Source: Gammaproteobacteria bacterium
GTDB taxonomy: Bacteria; Pseudomonadota; Gammaproteobacteria; Steroidobacterales; Rariloculaceae
Assembly (NCBI GenBank): GCA_022825505.1
Contig: JAJDWR010000026.1
Coordinates: 1 to 64,000 of the forward strand
Length of the DNA: 64,000 bases
Direction of reading: 5' to 3'
The notes beneath the pieces are model-generated. The model saw only the letters and a program-made list of their open reading frames with translations. It was not told where the DNA came from and made no database searches. Numbering within the stretch: position 1 is the first letter of the stretch; each line of letters begins with the position of its first letter. The position numbers were made by a program, and so were the translations under genes. Shown in pieces: positions 37,314 through 46,575 of this stretch.

Positions 37314-38213
37314 TCAGCGCCGGTTTGCAAACAGGGCGTCCAGCTTGCGCTCGTACTCCCGGTAATCGAGCACTTCGTAGAGTTCGTCGCGGGTCTGCAT
37401 CTTTCCCAGCGCCGCGGCCTGGGTGCCGTCGCGCCGCAGCGTGGTGAATGCCTCCAGCGCCGCGGCGCTCATGGCCCGGAATGCCGTCAACGGGTACAGG
37501 GCGACGGCCACGCCGGCGTCTCGAAGCTCGTCCACGGTGAACATCGGTGTGCGGCCGAATTCGGTGAGATTGGCGAGCACCGGGACGGGGAGATTCGACG
37601 TGAACTGCCGGTATTCGTCCAGCGTGGTCAGCGCCTCGGCGAACACCATGTCGGCGCCGGCTTCGACGTACTGCATGGCCCGGGCCAGCGCCGCCTCCTG
37701 CCCTTCCACGGCGTGGGCGTCGGTCCTCGCCATGAGCACGAACTGTTCATCGCTGCGCGCGTCGACAGCCGCCTTGATGCGGTCGGCCATTTCCGCGGCG
37801 TCGACCAGCGCCTTGCCGGGCCTGTGCCCGCAGCGCTTGGTGCTCACCTGGTCCTCAAGGTGACAGCCGGCCGCGCCGGCCCGGCCGAGTTCGCGGATCG
37901 TGCGTCCGATCATGAAGGCGTCGCCCCAACCCGTATCGGCATCGGCCAGCAACGGCAGGTCGCAGGCGCCCGTGATTCGACGGACATCCTCGCAGACGTC
38001 CGGCAGAGTGGTCATGGCCAAGTCCGGATATCCGAACGACCCGTTGGCAACGCCCGCGCCGGAAAGGTAGATGGCGCGAAACCCGGCCTGCTTCGCCAGC
38101 AACGCCGTATAGGCGTTGACGGCGCCCACCACCTGCAGCGGGCGTTCGGCCTCAAGCGCCCGCCTGAACCGCAACCCGGGCGAATTTGACTGCGGGAGAC
38201 CCACCGATTCCAT
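37314..38213 (-). CDS. prpB: 2-methylisocitrate lyase
   Basis: This 299-residue member of the isocitrate lyase/PEP mutase family has YLSGAGVANGSFGYPDL, LLADADTGWGD for magnesium binding, CHLEDQVSTKRCGHRPGK with the catalytic Cys in the KRCGH loop, and LMARTDA. It splits 2-methylisocitrate into pyruvate and succinate in propionate breakdown. It is first in a two-gene run with prpC. No PrpR-type regulator is adjacent. Confidence 0.93.
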   Translation of the reverse strand: MESVGLPQSNSPGLRFRRALEAERPLQVVGAVNAYTALLAKQAGFRAIYLSGAGVANGSFGYPDLAMTTLPDVCEDVRRITGACDLPLLADADTGWGDAFMIGRTIRELGRAGAAGCHLEDQVSTKRCGHRPGKALVDAAEMADRIKAAVDARSDEQFVLMARTDAHAVEGQEAALARAMQYVEAGADMVFAEALTTLDEYRQFTSNLPVPVLANLTEFGRTPMFTVDELRDAGVAVALYPLTAFRAMSAAALEAFTTLRRDGTQAAALGKMQTRDELYEVLDYREYERKLDALFANRR

Positions 38214-38342
38214 CTCCTGTCGTACGTCGAGGGCGTATCAGTATACGCGCGAGCCGGCCATGGGCGGCTCCGGCGCCGTGGTGGCGTGACGGGCCTGCGC
38301 TGCGGCGATACCGCGATGTGCGACGCGACGATATCCCAGGTG

Positions 38343-39017
38343 TCAGCCCTTGCGCCCCACCATGAGCGTATTGGGCGCGTCGCGCCAGATGCATTCCGCA
38401 TCGAAGCCGGCGTGGCGCATCGCCGCGAGTTCTTCCTCCAGCGGAAAGTACGTATCCTCCAGCGCCCATTCGTCGAAGTGTTGCCAGGCGCGTTCCTCGC
38501 CGATGCCCGAGGACACCAGGTGGTCCGCCCAGAGCCGGTAGGTCCGTTCGCGCATCCCCGGTTGCGTGCTGACGGTCACATCGGCATTGACGAATACGCC
38601 GCCCGGCCGGAGCGCCCCGAAAATCCGCCGGTGGAGCGCCAACCGGCCCTCCATGGTGGGTACGTGGTGCAGCGCCAGCGAGGCGGCCACGGCATCGCAT
38701 GCGGGAAGCGGCGCGTCGAACGACGCCTCGCGGAAACTCACCCGGCCGCCGAACCGCCGCAATCGCACACGCGCCTGGGCCAGCATTTCCGGGTCGACGT
38801 CGACGGCATCCACATGACCCACACGGTCCTGCTCCAGGATCGATTCGGTAAGGGCGCCCGTGCCTGCGCCCAGGTCCACGACCCGCGCCGGAGAGACGTT
38901 CGCCACTTCCTCGGCGGCGCGGGCCAATGCCGCCTCGTAACCGGGAATGAACTTGCGAATCGCCTCGTCATAGGCGTCGATCTCCAGTCGAAGATGGCTG
39001 CGCACCGAATGGCTCAT
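38343..39017 (-). CDS. Class I SAM-dependent methyltransferase
   Basis: This 224-residue protein has motif [14 protein letters not shown], an acidic loop [11 protein letters not shown] and [35 protein letters not shown], the usual small-molecule methyltransferase core. The N-terminus ([25 protein letters not shown]) matches a family of uncharacterised class I methyltransferases, which supports the ATG at 39017 over one 12 codons upstream. No ribosome binding site is obvious. It is divergent from tsaD. The substrate cannot be inferred. Confidence 0.8.
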   Translation of the reverse strand: MSHSVRSHLRLEIDAYDEAIRKFIPGYEAALARAAEEVANVSPARVVDLGAGTGALTESILEQDRVGHVDAVDVDPEMLAQARVRLRRFGGRVSFREASFDAPLPACDAVAASLALHHVPTMEGRLALHRRIFGALRPGGVFVNADVTVSTQPGMRERTYRLWADHLVSSGIGEERAWQHFDEWALEDTYFPLEEELAAMRHAGFDAECIWRDAPNTLMVGRKG

Positions 39018-39127
39018 CGGTTGATCGTAGCCAAAAGGACATGGCCTGCTCAATACGGACAGGCGGCGCGCGGCACGGTTCAGGGTTAGAATTGCGGCGC
39101 GCCCGTCAACGACGCGCAGGGTGGAAG

Positions 39128-40174
39128 GTGAAGATACTCGGCATCGAAACCAGTTGTGACGAAACCGGAGTTGCGGTCTACGACCCGCACGGGGGCATTC
39201 TTGCGGAGGGGTTGTACAGCCAGCTCGACCTTCATGCGCGCTTCGGCGGCGTGGTCCCGGAGCTGGCGTCGCGGGATCATGTCGCCAGGCTTGTGCCGAT
39301 GGTGCGGGACGTACTTGCCGAAGCCGGCCTGGAGCTGACCGGGCTGGACGGCATCGCCTACACCGCGGGTCCGGGGTTGGTCGGAGCGCTCATGGTCGGC
39401 GGCTCGCTGGCGACGGGGCTGGCCATGGGCCTTGGGAAACCGGTCATCCCCGTTCATCACATGGAGGCGCACCTGCTGGCGGCCATGCTGGAGGACGACC
39501 CGCCGTCGTTCCCCTTCATCGCGCTGCTGGTATCCGGAGGCCACTCGCTGCTGGTCGAAACGCGCGGCCTGGGCGAATACGCCATCCTGGGCGAAACGCT
39601 CGACGACGCTGCCGGCGAGGCGTTCGACAAGGTGGCGCGGCTCCTGTCCCTGCCCTATCCCGGCGGTCCCCCGCTGGCGGCCCTAGCCGAACGGGGCGAC
39701 CCCGATGCGTTCCGGTTCCCCCGGCCGATGCTCCGCAAGGGCCTCAATTTCAGTTTCAGCGGCCTGAAGACCGCCGTGCGGCTGGCCCTGGAGCGGTCCG
39801 TGGGGAACGGAGGCGCACTGTCGGAACAGTTGCGCGCCGACGTGGCAGCCTCGTTCCAGGCGGCCGCGGTGGAGACGCTGGTGGTGAAGTGCCTGCGAGC
39901 CTGCGCCGAGACCGGCCTGGATCGACTGGTGATCGCCGGAGGTGTGGGCGCCAACGTCAGGTTGCGTCGGCAACTCAGAACCCGGGGCGAAGAACGGGGC
40001 ATCACGGTGCACTACCCGAGGCAGTCGCTTTGTACCGACAACGGCGCGATGATTGCGCTGACGGGTTGGCGCCGGCGTCATGAGGCGGCCGATTCGACCG
40101 CCATCATCGCTCGGCCGCGCTGGCCGCTGGACGAGTTGCAACCGCCGCCGGCCTCTGCGCCCCGGCTCAACTGA
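39128..40174 (+). CDS. tsaD: tRNA N6-adenosine threonylcarbamoyltransferase
   Basis: This 348-residue ASKHA-fold protein starts [18 protein letters not shown] and has the metal-binding HHMEAH with His111 and His115. [30 protein letters not shown] and the C-terminal [10 protein letters not shown] and TDNGAMIA blocks follow. With TsaB, TsaC and TsaE it adds threonylcarbamoyl to A37 of ANN-decoding tRNAs. The GTG at 39128 gives the conserved N-terminus. In many Gammaproteobacteria tsaD also neighbours rpsU-dnaG-rpoD. Here it is about 3 kb away and divergent. Confidence 0.95.
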   Translation: MKILGIETSCDETGVAVYDPHGGILAEGLYSQLDLHARFGGVVPELASRDHVARLVPMVRDVLAEAGLELTGLDGIAYTAGPGLVGALMVGGSLATGLAMGLGKPVIPVHHMEAHLLAAMLEDDPPSFPFIALLVSGGHSLLVETRGLGEYAILGETLDDAAGEAFDKVARLLSLPYPGGPPLAALAERGDPDAFRFPRPMLRKGLNFSFSGLKTAVRLALERSVGNGGALSEQLRADVAASFQAAAVETLVVKCLRACAETGLDRLVIAGGVGANVRLRRQLRTRGEERGITVHYPRQSLCTDNGAMIALTGWRRRHEAADSTAIIARPRWPLDELQPPPASAPRLN

Positions 40175-40184
40175 ACGATCCGAT

Positions 40185-40550
40185 ATGGACAGGATCTTCC
40201 TCCGCGAGCTCAAGGTCGAAGCCGTGATCGGCATCTGGGAGTGGGAACAGCAGATCAGGCAGACGGTCAGCATCGACCTGGAGGTGGCCACCGATGCGCG
40301 CGCCGCCGCCGCCGCGGACTCGGTGGAATCGACGTTGAACTACAGGGACGTGGCCAAGCAAGTGCAGGCCCATGTAGCGGACTCCCGGTTTCGTCTGGTG
40401 GAGTCTCTGGCGGAGTCCGTGGCACGGCTGATCGTCGAGAAGTTCGGCGTGGCCTGGATCAGGGTCTGCGTGGCCAAACCGGGCGCCATCCGGGGCGCTC
40501 GGGAAGTGGGTATCGTCATCGAGCGTAACGCCGATGACTATGCCGACTGA
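40185..40550 (+). CDS. folB: Dihydroneopterin aldolase
   Basis: This 121-residue protein aligns along its length with E. coli FolB: MDRIFLRELKVEAVIGIWEWEQQIRQTVSIDLEV, STLNYRDVAKQV, FRLVESLAESVARLIVEKF and VAKPGAIRGAREVGIVIER, including the catalytic Lys and the substrate-binding Glu in LVESLAE. It cleaves dihydroneopterin in folate synthesis. It starts 10 bases after tsaD and is convergent with a pteridine-reductase-like SDR, a related folate function. Confidence 0.93.
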   Translation: MDRIFLRELKVEAVIGIWEWEQQIRQTVSIDLEVATDARAAAAADSVESTLNYRDVAKQVQAHVADSRFRLVESLAESVARLIVEKFGVAWIRVCVAKPGAIRGAREVGIVIERNADDYAD

Positions 40551-40600
40551 AATCTGCGCCGGGCGTACTGCTGCGTCAACCCGATGACGCCGCGTCAGCG

Positions 40601-41359
40601 CTACCAACCCACGCTTCGGCCGCCGTCCACAGCAAGAATCTGGCCGTTGACGTACGGCGCGTCCCGCACCAGGAAGAGCACCGCCGCCGCGATATCGCGC
40701 GGCGCGCCGGGCCTCTTCAGCGGAATCTGCCGGATGATGCTCTCGCGGGTCCGCTCGGGGAGCCCGGCCTCCGGCCAGAGGATCGCGCCGGGCGAAATGC
40801 CGTTGACCCGGATGTCGGGACCCAGGTCCCTGGCCAGCGATCGCGTCAGCATGGCCAGCCCGGCCTTGGCCGCGCCGTATACCGGGTGATTCTTCAGCGG
40901 CCGCTGCCAGTGAACATCGACGATGTTGACGATCGTCCCGCCCGTCTCGCGCAGGTGCGGCAGCGCCGCCTGGGAGAGAAACAGCGGCGCCTTCAGGTTG
41001 GTGCCGATGAGGTCGTGCCACTGCTCGGCCGTGATCGAACCGGGCGGCGTCGGGTAGAAGCTCGAAGCATTGTTGACAAGGACGTCGAGGCGTCCGCAGC
41101 GTTCGACGGCCTTCGACAGCATGCGGTCGAGCCCGGCCGTCTCGCGCAAGTCGCACTGAACGGTGAGCGCCGACCCGGCTCGCTCGCCGTTGAGTCTCTC
41201 CGCCAGTGCGTCGGCAGGCCCGGCGCTGTTGAAGCAGTGAATGATCACGCCCGCACCCGCCTCATGCAGCGCCTCGGCGATCACGGCGCCGATCCGTCGG
41301 GCCGCACCGGTCACCAATGCCCAGCGGCCTTCGAGCGACTCGCCCACTTCGGTCGTCAC
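40601..41359 (-). CDS. SDR oxidoreductase of the pteridine reductase type (FolM/PTR1-like)
   Basis: This 252-residue short-chain dehydrogenase has the cofactor loop TGAARRIG, with the Arg that marks pteridine reductases. NNASSFYPTPPGSIT and the active-site YGAAKAGL follow, with an Asp before the YxxxK (VDVHWQRP) as in PTR1. Such enzymes reduce dihydropterins or dihydrofolate with NADPH. Lying tail-to-tail with folB supports a folate or pterin role. The start is taken at the GTG at 41359, where GGAG is well spaced. A TTG one codon upstream is also possible. Confidence 0.82.
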   Translation of the reverse strand: MTTEVGESLEGRWALVTGAARRIGAVIAEALHEAGAGVIIHCFNSAGPADALAERLNGERAGSALTVQCDLRETAGLDRMLSKAVERCGRLDVLVNNASSFYPTPPGSITAEQWHDLIGTNLKAPLFLSQAALPHLRETGGTIVNIVDVHWQRPLKNHPVYGAAKAGLAMLTRSLARDLGPDIRVNGISPGAILWPEAGLPERTRESIIRQIPLKRPGAPRDIAAAVLFLVRDAPYVNGQILAVDGGRSVGW

Positions 41360-41445
41360 CAAACGTACTCCGGGAAAAGGGAAGGCGTAAGGTTACACTA
41401 CAGCGCAATTCCCACCAGCCTTTTTCGCCGCACAAGAAACCTGTT

Positions 41446-42588
41446 TTGGATTTGGATTTTCCCCAGCCCGGCCCCGATGGTTCCGCGATCAGCCGCCGGC
41501 TGACGCGACGGATCCGGACCGAGATCCGGGAGCGCGGCTGGATCGGATTCGAGCGTTTCATGGAGCGGGCGCTCTACGAACCGGAACTGGGTTACTACAA
41601 CAACGGCAGCGTCAAGTTCGGCCCCCGGGGCGACTTCATCACCGCCCCCGAGCTATCCCCGGTGCTGGCCGGCGCGCTTGCCGCGCGGCTTGCCGAGGTG
41701 CTGCGCCCCCTGGACGACCCGGTCGTGCTGGAAGTGGGCGCCGGTACCGGCAGACTGGCCGTGGACCTGTCACGCGCACTGCGCGCGCTGGACATCCGTG
41801 CCCGCTACCGGATACTGGATCGCAGTCCGGAACTTCAAAGCCGCCAGCGGCAACGCTGCGCCGCCGCCGGTGTCGAGGCCCGTTGGCTGGACGAGTTTCC
41901 CGCCGAACCGTTTGACGGCGCAATCATTGCCAACGAAGTGCTTGACGCGTTTCCGGCCACCTGTTTCGTCAAGCGGGCCGGCGAGGTGCGGCCGTTGGGC
42001 GTCGGCTGGGCGGAGCGACGATTTGCCTGGGTGAAAGGCCCTGCCGATGCAGACCTGTCCCGGCGCATCGCGTCGCTTGAGGCCCGCCTCGGGCGCGGTC
42101 TGGCGGACGGCTACCGCTCCGAAGTCTCGCGTGGGCTGCCCTCGTGGATGCAACGCATCGCCGCCGCGCTCCATCGCGGCGCCGCGTTCATCCTGGACTA
42201 TGGGTTGCCCGAAGCCGAGTACTACCACCCGCAGCGAGCCCACGGCACGCTGATCTGCCACTACCGCCACCGCGCTCACGACGATCCGTTCCTCTTCCCC
42301 GGCCTGCAGGACATCAGCGCCTGGGTCGATTTCAGCGCCTGCGCCCGGGCCGCGCGCGAGGCGGGCCTCACCGTCGCGGGATTTACCACCCAGGGCCAGT
42401 TCCTGGTCGAAGCCGGCACGATGCCTGCCGCGCAAATCCGGCCGGAAGCCGCAAACCTGGCTGCCGTCCGGGCGCTGAAGACACTGATCCTGCCCGGGGA
42501 AATGGGCGAGCGGTTCAAGCTCCTGGTACTGAGCCGTGGCATGGCACTGGAGCCGCCGCCCGGACGGGACTTCCGCGCGCGCCTCTGA
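41446..42588 (+). CDS. MidA/NDUFAF7-like SAM-dependent methyltransferase
   Basis: This protein of about 380 residues has the family's IGFERFMERALYEPELGYYNNG start and FGPRGDFITAPELSPVLAGALA. The methyltransferase core has VLEVGAGTGRLAVDL, GAIIANEVLDAFP, FILDYGLPEAEYYHPQRAHGTLICHYRHRAHDDPFLFPGLQDISAWVDFS and the usual C-terminal MGERFKLLVLS. Mitochondrial homologues methylate an arginine of complex I. The bacterial role is unproven. No ATG is available before the conserved region. The TTG at 41446 is the best start, though another TTG lies two codons on. Confidence 0.85.
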   Translation: MDLDFPQPGPDGSAISRRLTRRIRTEIRERGWIGFERFMERALYEPELGYYNNGSVKFGPRGDFITAPELSPVLAGALAARLAEVLRPLDDPVVLEVGAGTGRLAVDLSRALRALDIRARYRILDRSPELQSRQRQRCAAAGVEARWLDEFPAEPFDGAIIANEVLDAFPATCFVKRAGEVRPLGVGWAERRFAWVKGPADADLSRRIASLEARLGRGLADGYRSEVSRGLPSWMQRIAAALHRGAAFILDYGLPEAEYYHPQRAHGTLICHYRHRAHDDPFLFPGLQDISAWVDFSACARAAREAGLTVAGFTTQGQFLVEAGTMPAAQIRPEAANLAAVRALKTLILPGEMGERFKLLVLSRGMALEPPPGRDFRARL

Positions 42589-42632
42589 CACGCGTGTTGC
42601 ATCGGTGAGCCTCAAGCGGACAGGATACTGAC

Positions 42633-43436
42633 GTGGAAACCGTACAAGCCATCTTCCTGGCGCTGCTGCAGGGCATCGTCGAATTCCTCCCGGTCTCCAG
42701 CTCCGGGCACCTGGTTCTCGTTCCTGCCGTACTGGGCTGGCAGTACCGGGGACTGGCGTTCGACATTGCCGTGCACCTGGGTACGCTCGCGGCGGTGATC
42801 GTGTATTTTCGCCGCGATCTGCGGGGGATCCTTGTAGCCATGGCCGGCACCGGAGGCCCCCGGGCCCGGCTGGGCTGGTCCGTCATTATCGCGTCGGTTC
42901 CCCTTGGCATCGCCGGCCTGCTGTTTGCCGAAATGATCGAACTCAGCCTGAGATCGGCGGGCGCGATCGCTGCCGCCACCGGAGGTTTCGGACTGCTGCT
43001 ATGGCTCGCCGATCACTACAAGCGCGAAAGCCTCAGCGAAACGCAACTTCGCCTGTTGCCGGTCCTGCTCATCGGATTCTGCCAGGTCCTGGCACTCATT
43101 CCGGGAACCTCGCGATCAGGAATCACCATGACCGCGGGACTGGCGCTCGGTCTCACCCGAACGGCTGCGAGCCGCTTCTCGTTCCTTCTGGCCATCCCGG
43201 CGCTGGGGATGGCGGCCGGGTGGCAGCTATGGCAATTCGCTGCCAGCGCGGCGCCTGTGCCCTGGGCCACCCTGGGTGTGGCGACGGCGGTGTCGGCGGT
43301 GACCGCGTTTTCCGCCATCGCGGTCTTCCTGCGGGTGATCGAACGGATCGGCTTCTGGGTGTTCGCCGTCTACCGCGTGGCGCTGGCGATTCTGATTGTC
43401 TACCTGCTGCCGCTCGACTACGTCATCTCGGGATAG
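42633..43436 (+). CDS. uppP: Undecaprenyl-diphosphatase
   Basis: This 267-residue membrane protein has the two catalytic blocks of the BacA/UppP family: the Glu-rich GIVEFLPVSSSGHLVLVP in the first 40 residues and LIPGTSRSGITMTAGLALGLTRTAASRFSFLLAIPA. About eight helices are visible. It recycles the undecaprenyl carrier lipid for cell-wall synthesis. The GTG start has AGGA upstream. It is convergent with the enoyl-CoA hydratase, 23 bp between stops. Confidence 0.95.
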   Translation: METVQAIFLALLQGIVEFLPVSSSGHLVLVPAVLGWQYRGLAFDIAVHLGTLAAVIVYFRRDLRGILVAMAGTGGPRARLGWSVIIASVPLGIAGLLFAEMIELSLRSAGAIAAATGGFGLLLWLADHYKRESLSETQLRLLPVLLIGFCQVLALIPGTSRSGITMTAGLALGLTRTAASRFSFLLAIPALGMAAGWQLWQFAASAAPVPWATLGVATAVSAVTAFSAIAVFLRVIERIGFWVFAVYRVALAILIVYLLPLDYVISG

Positions 43437-43459
43437 CGCGCAAGCCGAACGCCTGCTGA

Positions 43460-44239
43460 CTATTCCCCTGCGAAATCCGGCTTTCTCTTTTCGAAAAACG
43501 CCTTCACCCCTTCGGCATGATCGGCGCTGGCCCGCAGTGCGAGTTGCTCGTGCGCTTCAAGATCGAAGGTGCTGGCCCAGTCGCTCGCCGCGGCGAACCG
43601 CATCGCCTTCTTGGTGGCGGCAACCGAAAGCGGCGCCCGCTGCGCCAGGGCCTCGGCCCACTCCAGCGTCTCATCCATGAGCGAATCGGCAGGAACTACC
43701 TTGTTCGCCAGACCCAGCTCGACACAGCGAGATGCACCGATACGCTCCGATTCGACACTGAGCTGAAACGCCCGGCGATAACCGAGCAGGTGCACCAGAA
43801 GCCAGCACAGCCCGCCGTCCGGTACCAGCGAAATCGTCGTGAACGGGGCCAGCAGAAAGGCGTCGTCCGCCATGATCAGCAGGTCGCACGAGAGCGCGAA
43901 GGCCATGCCGATACCGGCCGCCGGGCCGTTCACGGCCCCGATGACCGGCTGTTGCATCGTGGCGATACACTCCAGGATGGGACGGTACTCGGTCTGCAGC
44001 CTTTCCTCGATATTTTCGTCCGGCGACATGTCCCTGAGGTCCGCTCCGGCGCTGAACGCCCGACCCTTGCCGGTCAGCACGACGACCCGGATCGACCGGT
44101 CCCCGGCCGCCCGCTGAAACGCCGCCAGCAACTCCAGGCGCAGGCCCCTGTTGAACGAATTCATCGCTTCGGGACGGCAGATGGTAATGACGGCGACGGG
44201 ACCCCGCCGGTCAAACTCAAGAAGCGGTAGCGCCGTCAA
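43460..44239 (-). CDS. Enoyl-CoA hydratase/isomerase family protein
   Basis: This 259-residue crotonase-fold protein has the oxyanion-hole block GRAFSAGADLRDM and GAVNGPAAGIGMAFALSCDLLIMADDAFLLAPFTTISLVPDGG. Asp stands where many hydratases have the second catalytic Glu. HAEGVKAFFEKRKPDF is typical of the C-terminus. The exact acyl-CoA substrate is unknown. The TTG start overlaps the stop of the upstream STAS gene (TTGA), so it is translationally coupled to an unrelated signalling module. Confidence 0.85.
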   Translation of the reverse strand: MTALPLLEFDRRGPVAVITICRPEAMNSFNRGLRLELLAAFQRAAGDRSIRVVVLTGKGRAFSAGADLRDMSPDENIEERLQTEYRPILECIATMQQPVIGAVNGPAAGIGMAFALSCDLLIMADDAFLLAPFTTISLVPDGGLCWLLVHLLGYRRAFQLSVESERIGASRCVELGLANKVVPADSLMDETLEWAEALAQRAPLSVAATKKAMRFAAASDWASTFDLEAHEQLALRASADHAEGVKAFFEKRKPDFAGE

Positions 44240-44574
44240 CTGTCGACAGCGGCGAGTGCCTCGTCCCGGGAAGAATGGGTGGAGATGATCTGGTCGAACC
44301 CGCTGATCTGAAAGATCTCCGCAATGGGTTCGGACAGTGAGCACAGCGCAAACTTCACCTTGCGTTTTCCCAGTGTCTTGGCAATCAGCAGAATTGCCCG
44401 CAGTCCCGCGCTGCTGATATAGGAGAGATTCTCGCAGTCGATAATGACCGCGCCCTCGCAATCCCGGACCGCGGTTTGCACGGCACTCTCGAAGTCCCGC
44501 GCATTGGCGCCGTCGATGCGGCCCTCCGCCTTCGCAATCAGGGCTCCATTCCTGGTTTCGGTGCTTATCTCCAT
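44236..44574 (-). CDS. STAS-domain anti-sigma-factor antagonist (RsbV/SpoIIAA-like), copy 1
   Basis: This 112-residue protein is a single STAS domain. EGRIDGANARDFESAV and VIIDCENLSYISSAGLRAILLIAKTLGKRKVKFALCSLSEPIAEIFQISGF are present. The serine in YISSAGLR is the position phosphorylated in RsbV/SpoIIAA. Such proteins release a sigma factor or other partner from a kinase of the RsbW type, one of which lies upstream at 46575. It is the second of two STAS genes in this run. Confidence 0.88.
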   Translation of the reverse strand: MEISTETRNGALIAKAEGRIDGANARDFESAVQTAVRDCEGAVIIDCENLSYISSAGLRAILLIAKTLGKRKVKFALCSLSEPIAEIFQISGFDQIISTHSSRDEALAAVDS

Positions 44575-44745
44575 CGGCCCCGTCTTCCTTCTTCTTCTAC
44601 AGTACTCTCAACATTCGAAATGGCCCCTGGCTAGCCGCATCTTAGCATGGAATATCCGGGGTCACGGTTGGCCGCGACGCCTGATCCCTGCCTGCCTGCG
44701 CCCACATTCAAACGGCCCGTGACCGCTGCAACGGCATGGTCACCG

Positions 44746-45111
44746 TCATTCATCCAGCGAATCCAGCGCTTCACTTCTGGACCCGCGAATCTTTACCATC
44801 CGATCGAATCCGCTGGAAGCAAAGACCCCCGTGAGTTGATCGGACAGCGAGCAGAGAACGAACGTGGTCCCCTGTTTCCAGAGGCTCTTTGCAGTAATAA
44901 GGACCGCGCGAAGCCCTGCGCTGCTGATGTAAAGCAGTTGTTCGAAATCCATGATCACCGCGCGGTCACTTTCCTCGATTGCGCTTCGCAACATTTCCTC
45001 AAACCTGGCGGCATTGGAACCATCGATTCGTCCACCCACCCGGGCGGACAACACGTCGTCCTCGCGTTTTGTCTGTAGATTCAGTGTCTCCGATTCCAAG
45101 AGCCTCTCCAC
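44746..45111 (-). CDS. STAS-domain anti-sigma-factor antagonist (RsbV/SpoIIAA-like), copy 2
   Basis: This 121-residue STAS protein is paralogous to the one at 44236 (GGRIDGSNAARFEEML, MDFEQLLYISSAGLRAVLITAKSL, FVLCSLSDQLTGVFASSGFDRM) and has the same phospho-acceptor serine position. A 171-bp gap separates the two STAS genes. With the kinase and ammonium transporter upstream it forms a same-strand signalling run. Confidence 0.88.
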   Translation of the reverse strand: MERLLESETLNLQTKREDDVLSARVGGRIDGSNAARFEEMLRSAIEESDRAVIMDFEQLLYISSAGLRAVLITAKSLWKQGTTFVLCSLSDQLTGVFASSGFDRMVKIRGSRSEALDSLDE

Positions 45112-45180
45112 CGAAATCGATCTTCACGACGACATGAAAAGGTCATCGGAAATCCACGCCCCGATCATGAGCCAGTCCGG

Positions 45181-46575
45181 TCAGCTGTCCATTTCCTCGG
45201 GCATGAGCACGAACTCGGGATAGGCTTCGATACCGAGTTCCGCCGTGTCCTGCCCCAACTCCTCCACCACCGGCGAGACGCGCGCGCCCAATGTCCTGTC
45301 GATGATCAGCCAGGTGGCCATCGAGGTTGCAAAAACGAAAATTCCCACCGCGACAATGCCGGTCAATTGCACCAGCACGTTGCCGCCTGCCGCGATACAG
45401 ACGGCCAGCGTGCCCCACACGCCGGCGAACAGGTGAGCGGGAACGGCGCCGACCACATCGTCCACCTTGATGCGTTCCATGACGGCAATACCGGACACGC
45501 AGATCACGCCGCCGACTGCGCCGATCACGATGGCCCAGTAGTGCGCGACGATATCCGGGCCCGCCGTGATGGCGACCAGTCCGGCAATGGCGCCGTTGAG
45601 TCCGGCCAGCAGATCGATTCGCCCCAGGATCGGCCGCGACACGATGATCGCCGCCAGCACGCCGGCGGCGGCAGCGAGATTGGTATTGGCCAGGATATTG
45701 CTCACGGCCACCGCATCGACGGCGCCGCTCAGCGCCAACTGGGACCCGCCGTTAAAGCCGAACCATCCGAGCCAGAGAATGAATACGCCAAGCGTCACCG
45801 CCGGTACGTTCGAAGGCGGTGTGGACTTGACGGTGCCGTCCGCCTTGAACTTGCCCTTTCGCGGGCCAACGATGATGGCGCCGGCCAGCGCGGCCCAGCC
45901 GCCGGTGGAGTGGACGATGGTCGAGCCGGCAAAGTCCTGGAAACCCATCGCCGACAGCCAGCCGCCGCCCCACGTCCAGGACCCGATGATCGGGTAGATG
46001 ATCGCCGTCAGCACGGCGACGAATATCAGGAAGGACCAGAGCTTGACCCTTTCCGCCAGGGTTCCGGAAACGATCGATGCCGTCGTCGCGACGAAGACCA
46101 TCTGGAAGAACCAGTCCGACATGGTCGAATAGCCGTTGGCCACAACGGCCTCGGCGGCTCCCTCCTGACCCTGCAGGAGCGCGATCTCGTCCGGAGTCGT
46201 ACCGTAGAAGAGCCGCAGCGTCCCGAACCAGCCGCCCTCGGCCACATCGACGTACATCAGGTTGTAGCCGACAAGATAGAAGGTCAGTCCGGCGATGGAA
46301 TACAGGCCGATGTTCTTCAGGCAGATGACCGAGGCGTTCTTGGTCCGCACCGACCCGGACTCCAGCATGGTGAAGCCCGCGCACATCCACATGATGAGTG
46401 CGCCCCATATCAGGAAGGAAAAGGTGCTGAGAACGAATTGCGTCTCGCTTTCGACTTGCGCGCTTGCAACCGATGGAAGAATGCAAGCCGACAAAACCGC
46501 GATGACTCCCCACATCCCGGTGAAGCGGCGCCGGCGACGCCTGGAAGCGGCGATGCCGCGTTGTTTCAGGTTCAT
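45181..46575 (-). CDS. amt: Ammonium transporter (Amt family)
   Basis: This 464-residue protein has an N-terminal signal-like segment and about 11 helices. Amt features include the GFTMLESGSVRTKNASVICLKNIG block, the pore histidine in STIVHSTGGWAALAGAIIVGPRKGKF and the second in VPAHLFAGVWGTLAV, with WFGFNGGSQLAL. It conducts ammonium across the inner membrane. No PII gene (glnK) accompanies it, which is unusual. Instead it overlaps the end of a RsbW-like kinase by one base (TAATG) and is followed by STAS genes. Confidence 0.93.
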   Translation of the reverse strand: MNLKQRGIAASRRRRRRFTGMWGVIAVLSACILPSVASAQVESETQFVLSTFSFLIWGALIMWMCAGFTMLESGSVRTKNASVICLKNIGLYSIAGLTFYLVGYNLMYVDVAEGGWFGTLRLFYGTTPDEIALLQGQEGAAEAVVANGYSTMSDWFFQMVFVATTASIVSGTLAERVKLWSFLIFVAVLTAIIYPIIGSWTWGGGWLSAMGFQDFAGSTIVHSTGGWAALAGAIIVGPRKGKFKADGTVKSTPPSNVPAVTLGVFILWLGWFGFNGGSQLALSGAVDAVAVSNILANTNLAAAAGVLAAIIVSRPILGRIDLLAGLNGAIAGLVAITAGPDIVAHYWAIVIGAVGGVICVSGIAVMERIKVDDVVGAVPAHLFAGVWGTLAVCIAAGGNVLVQLTGIVAVGIFVFATSMATWLIIDRTLGARVSPVVEELGQDTAELGIEAYPEFVLMPEEMDS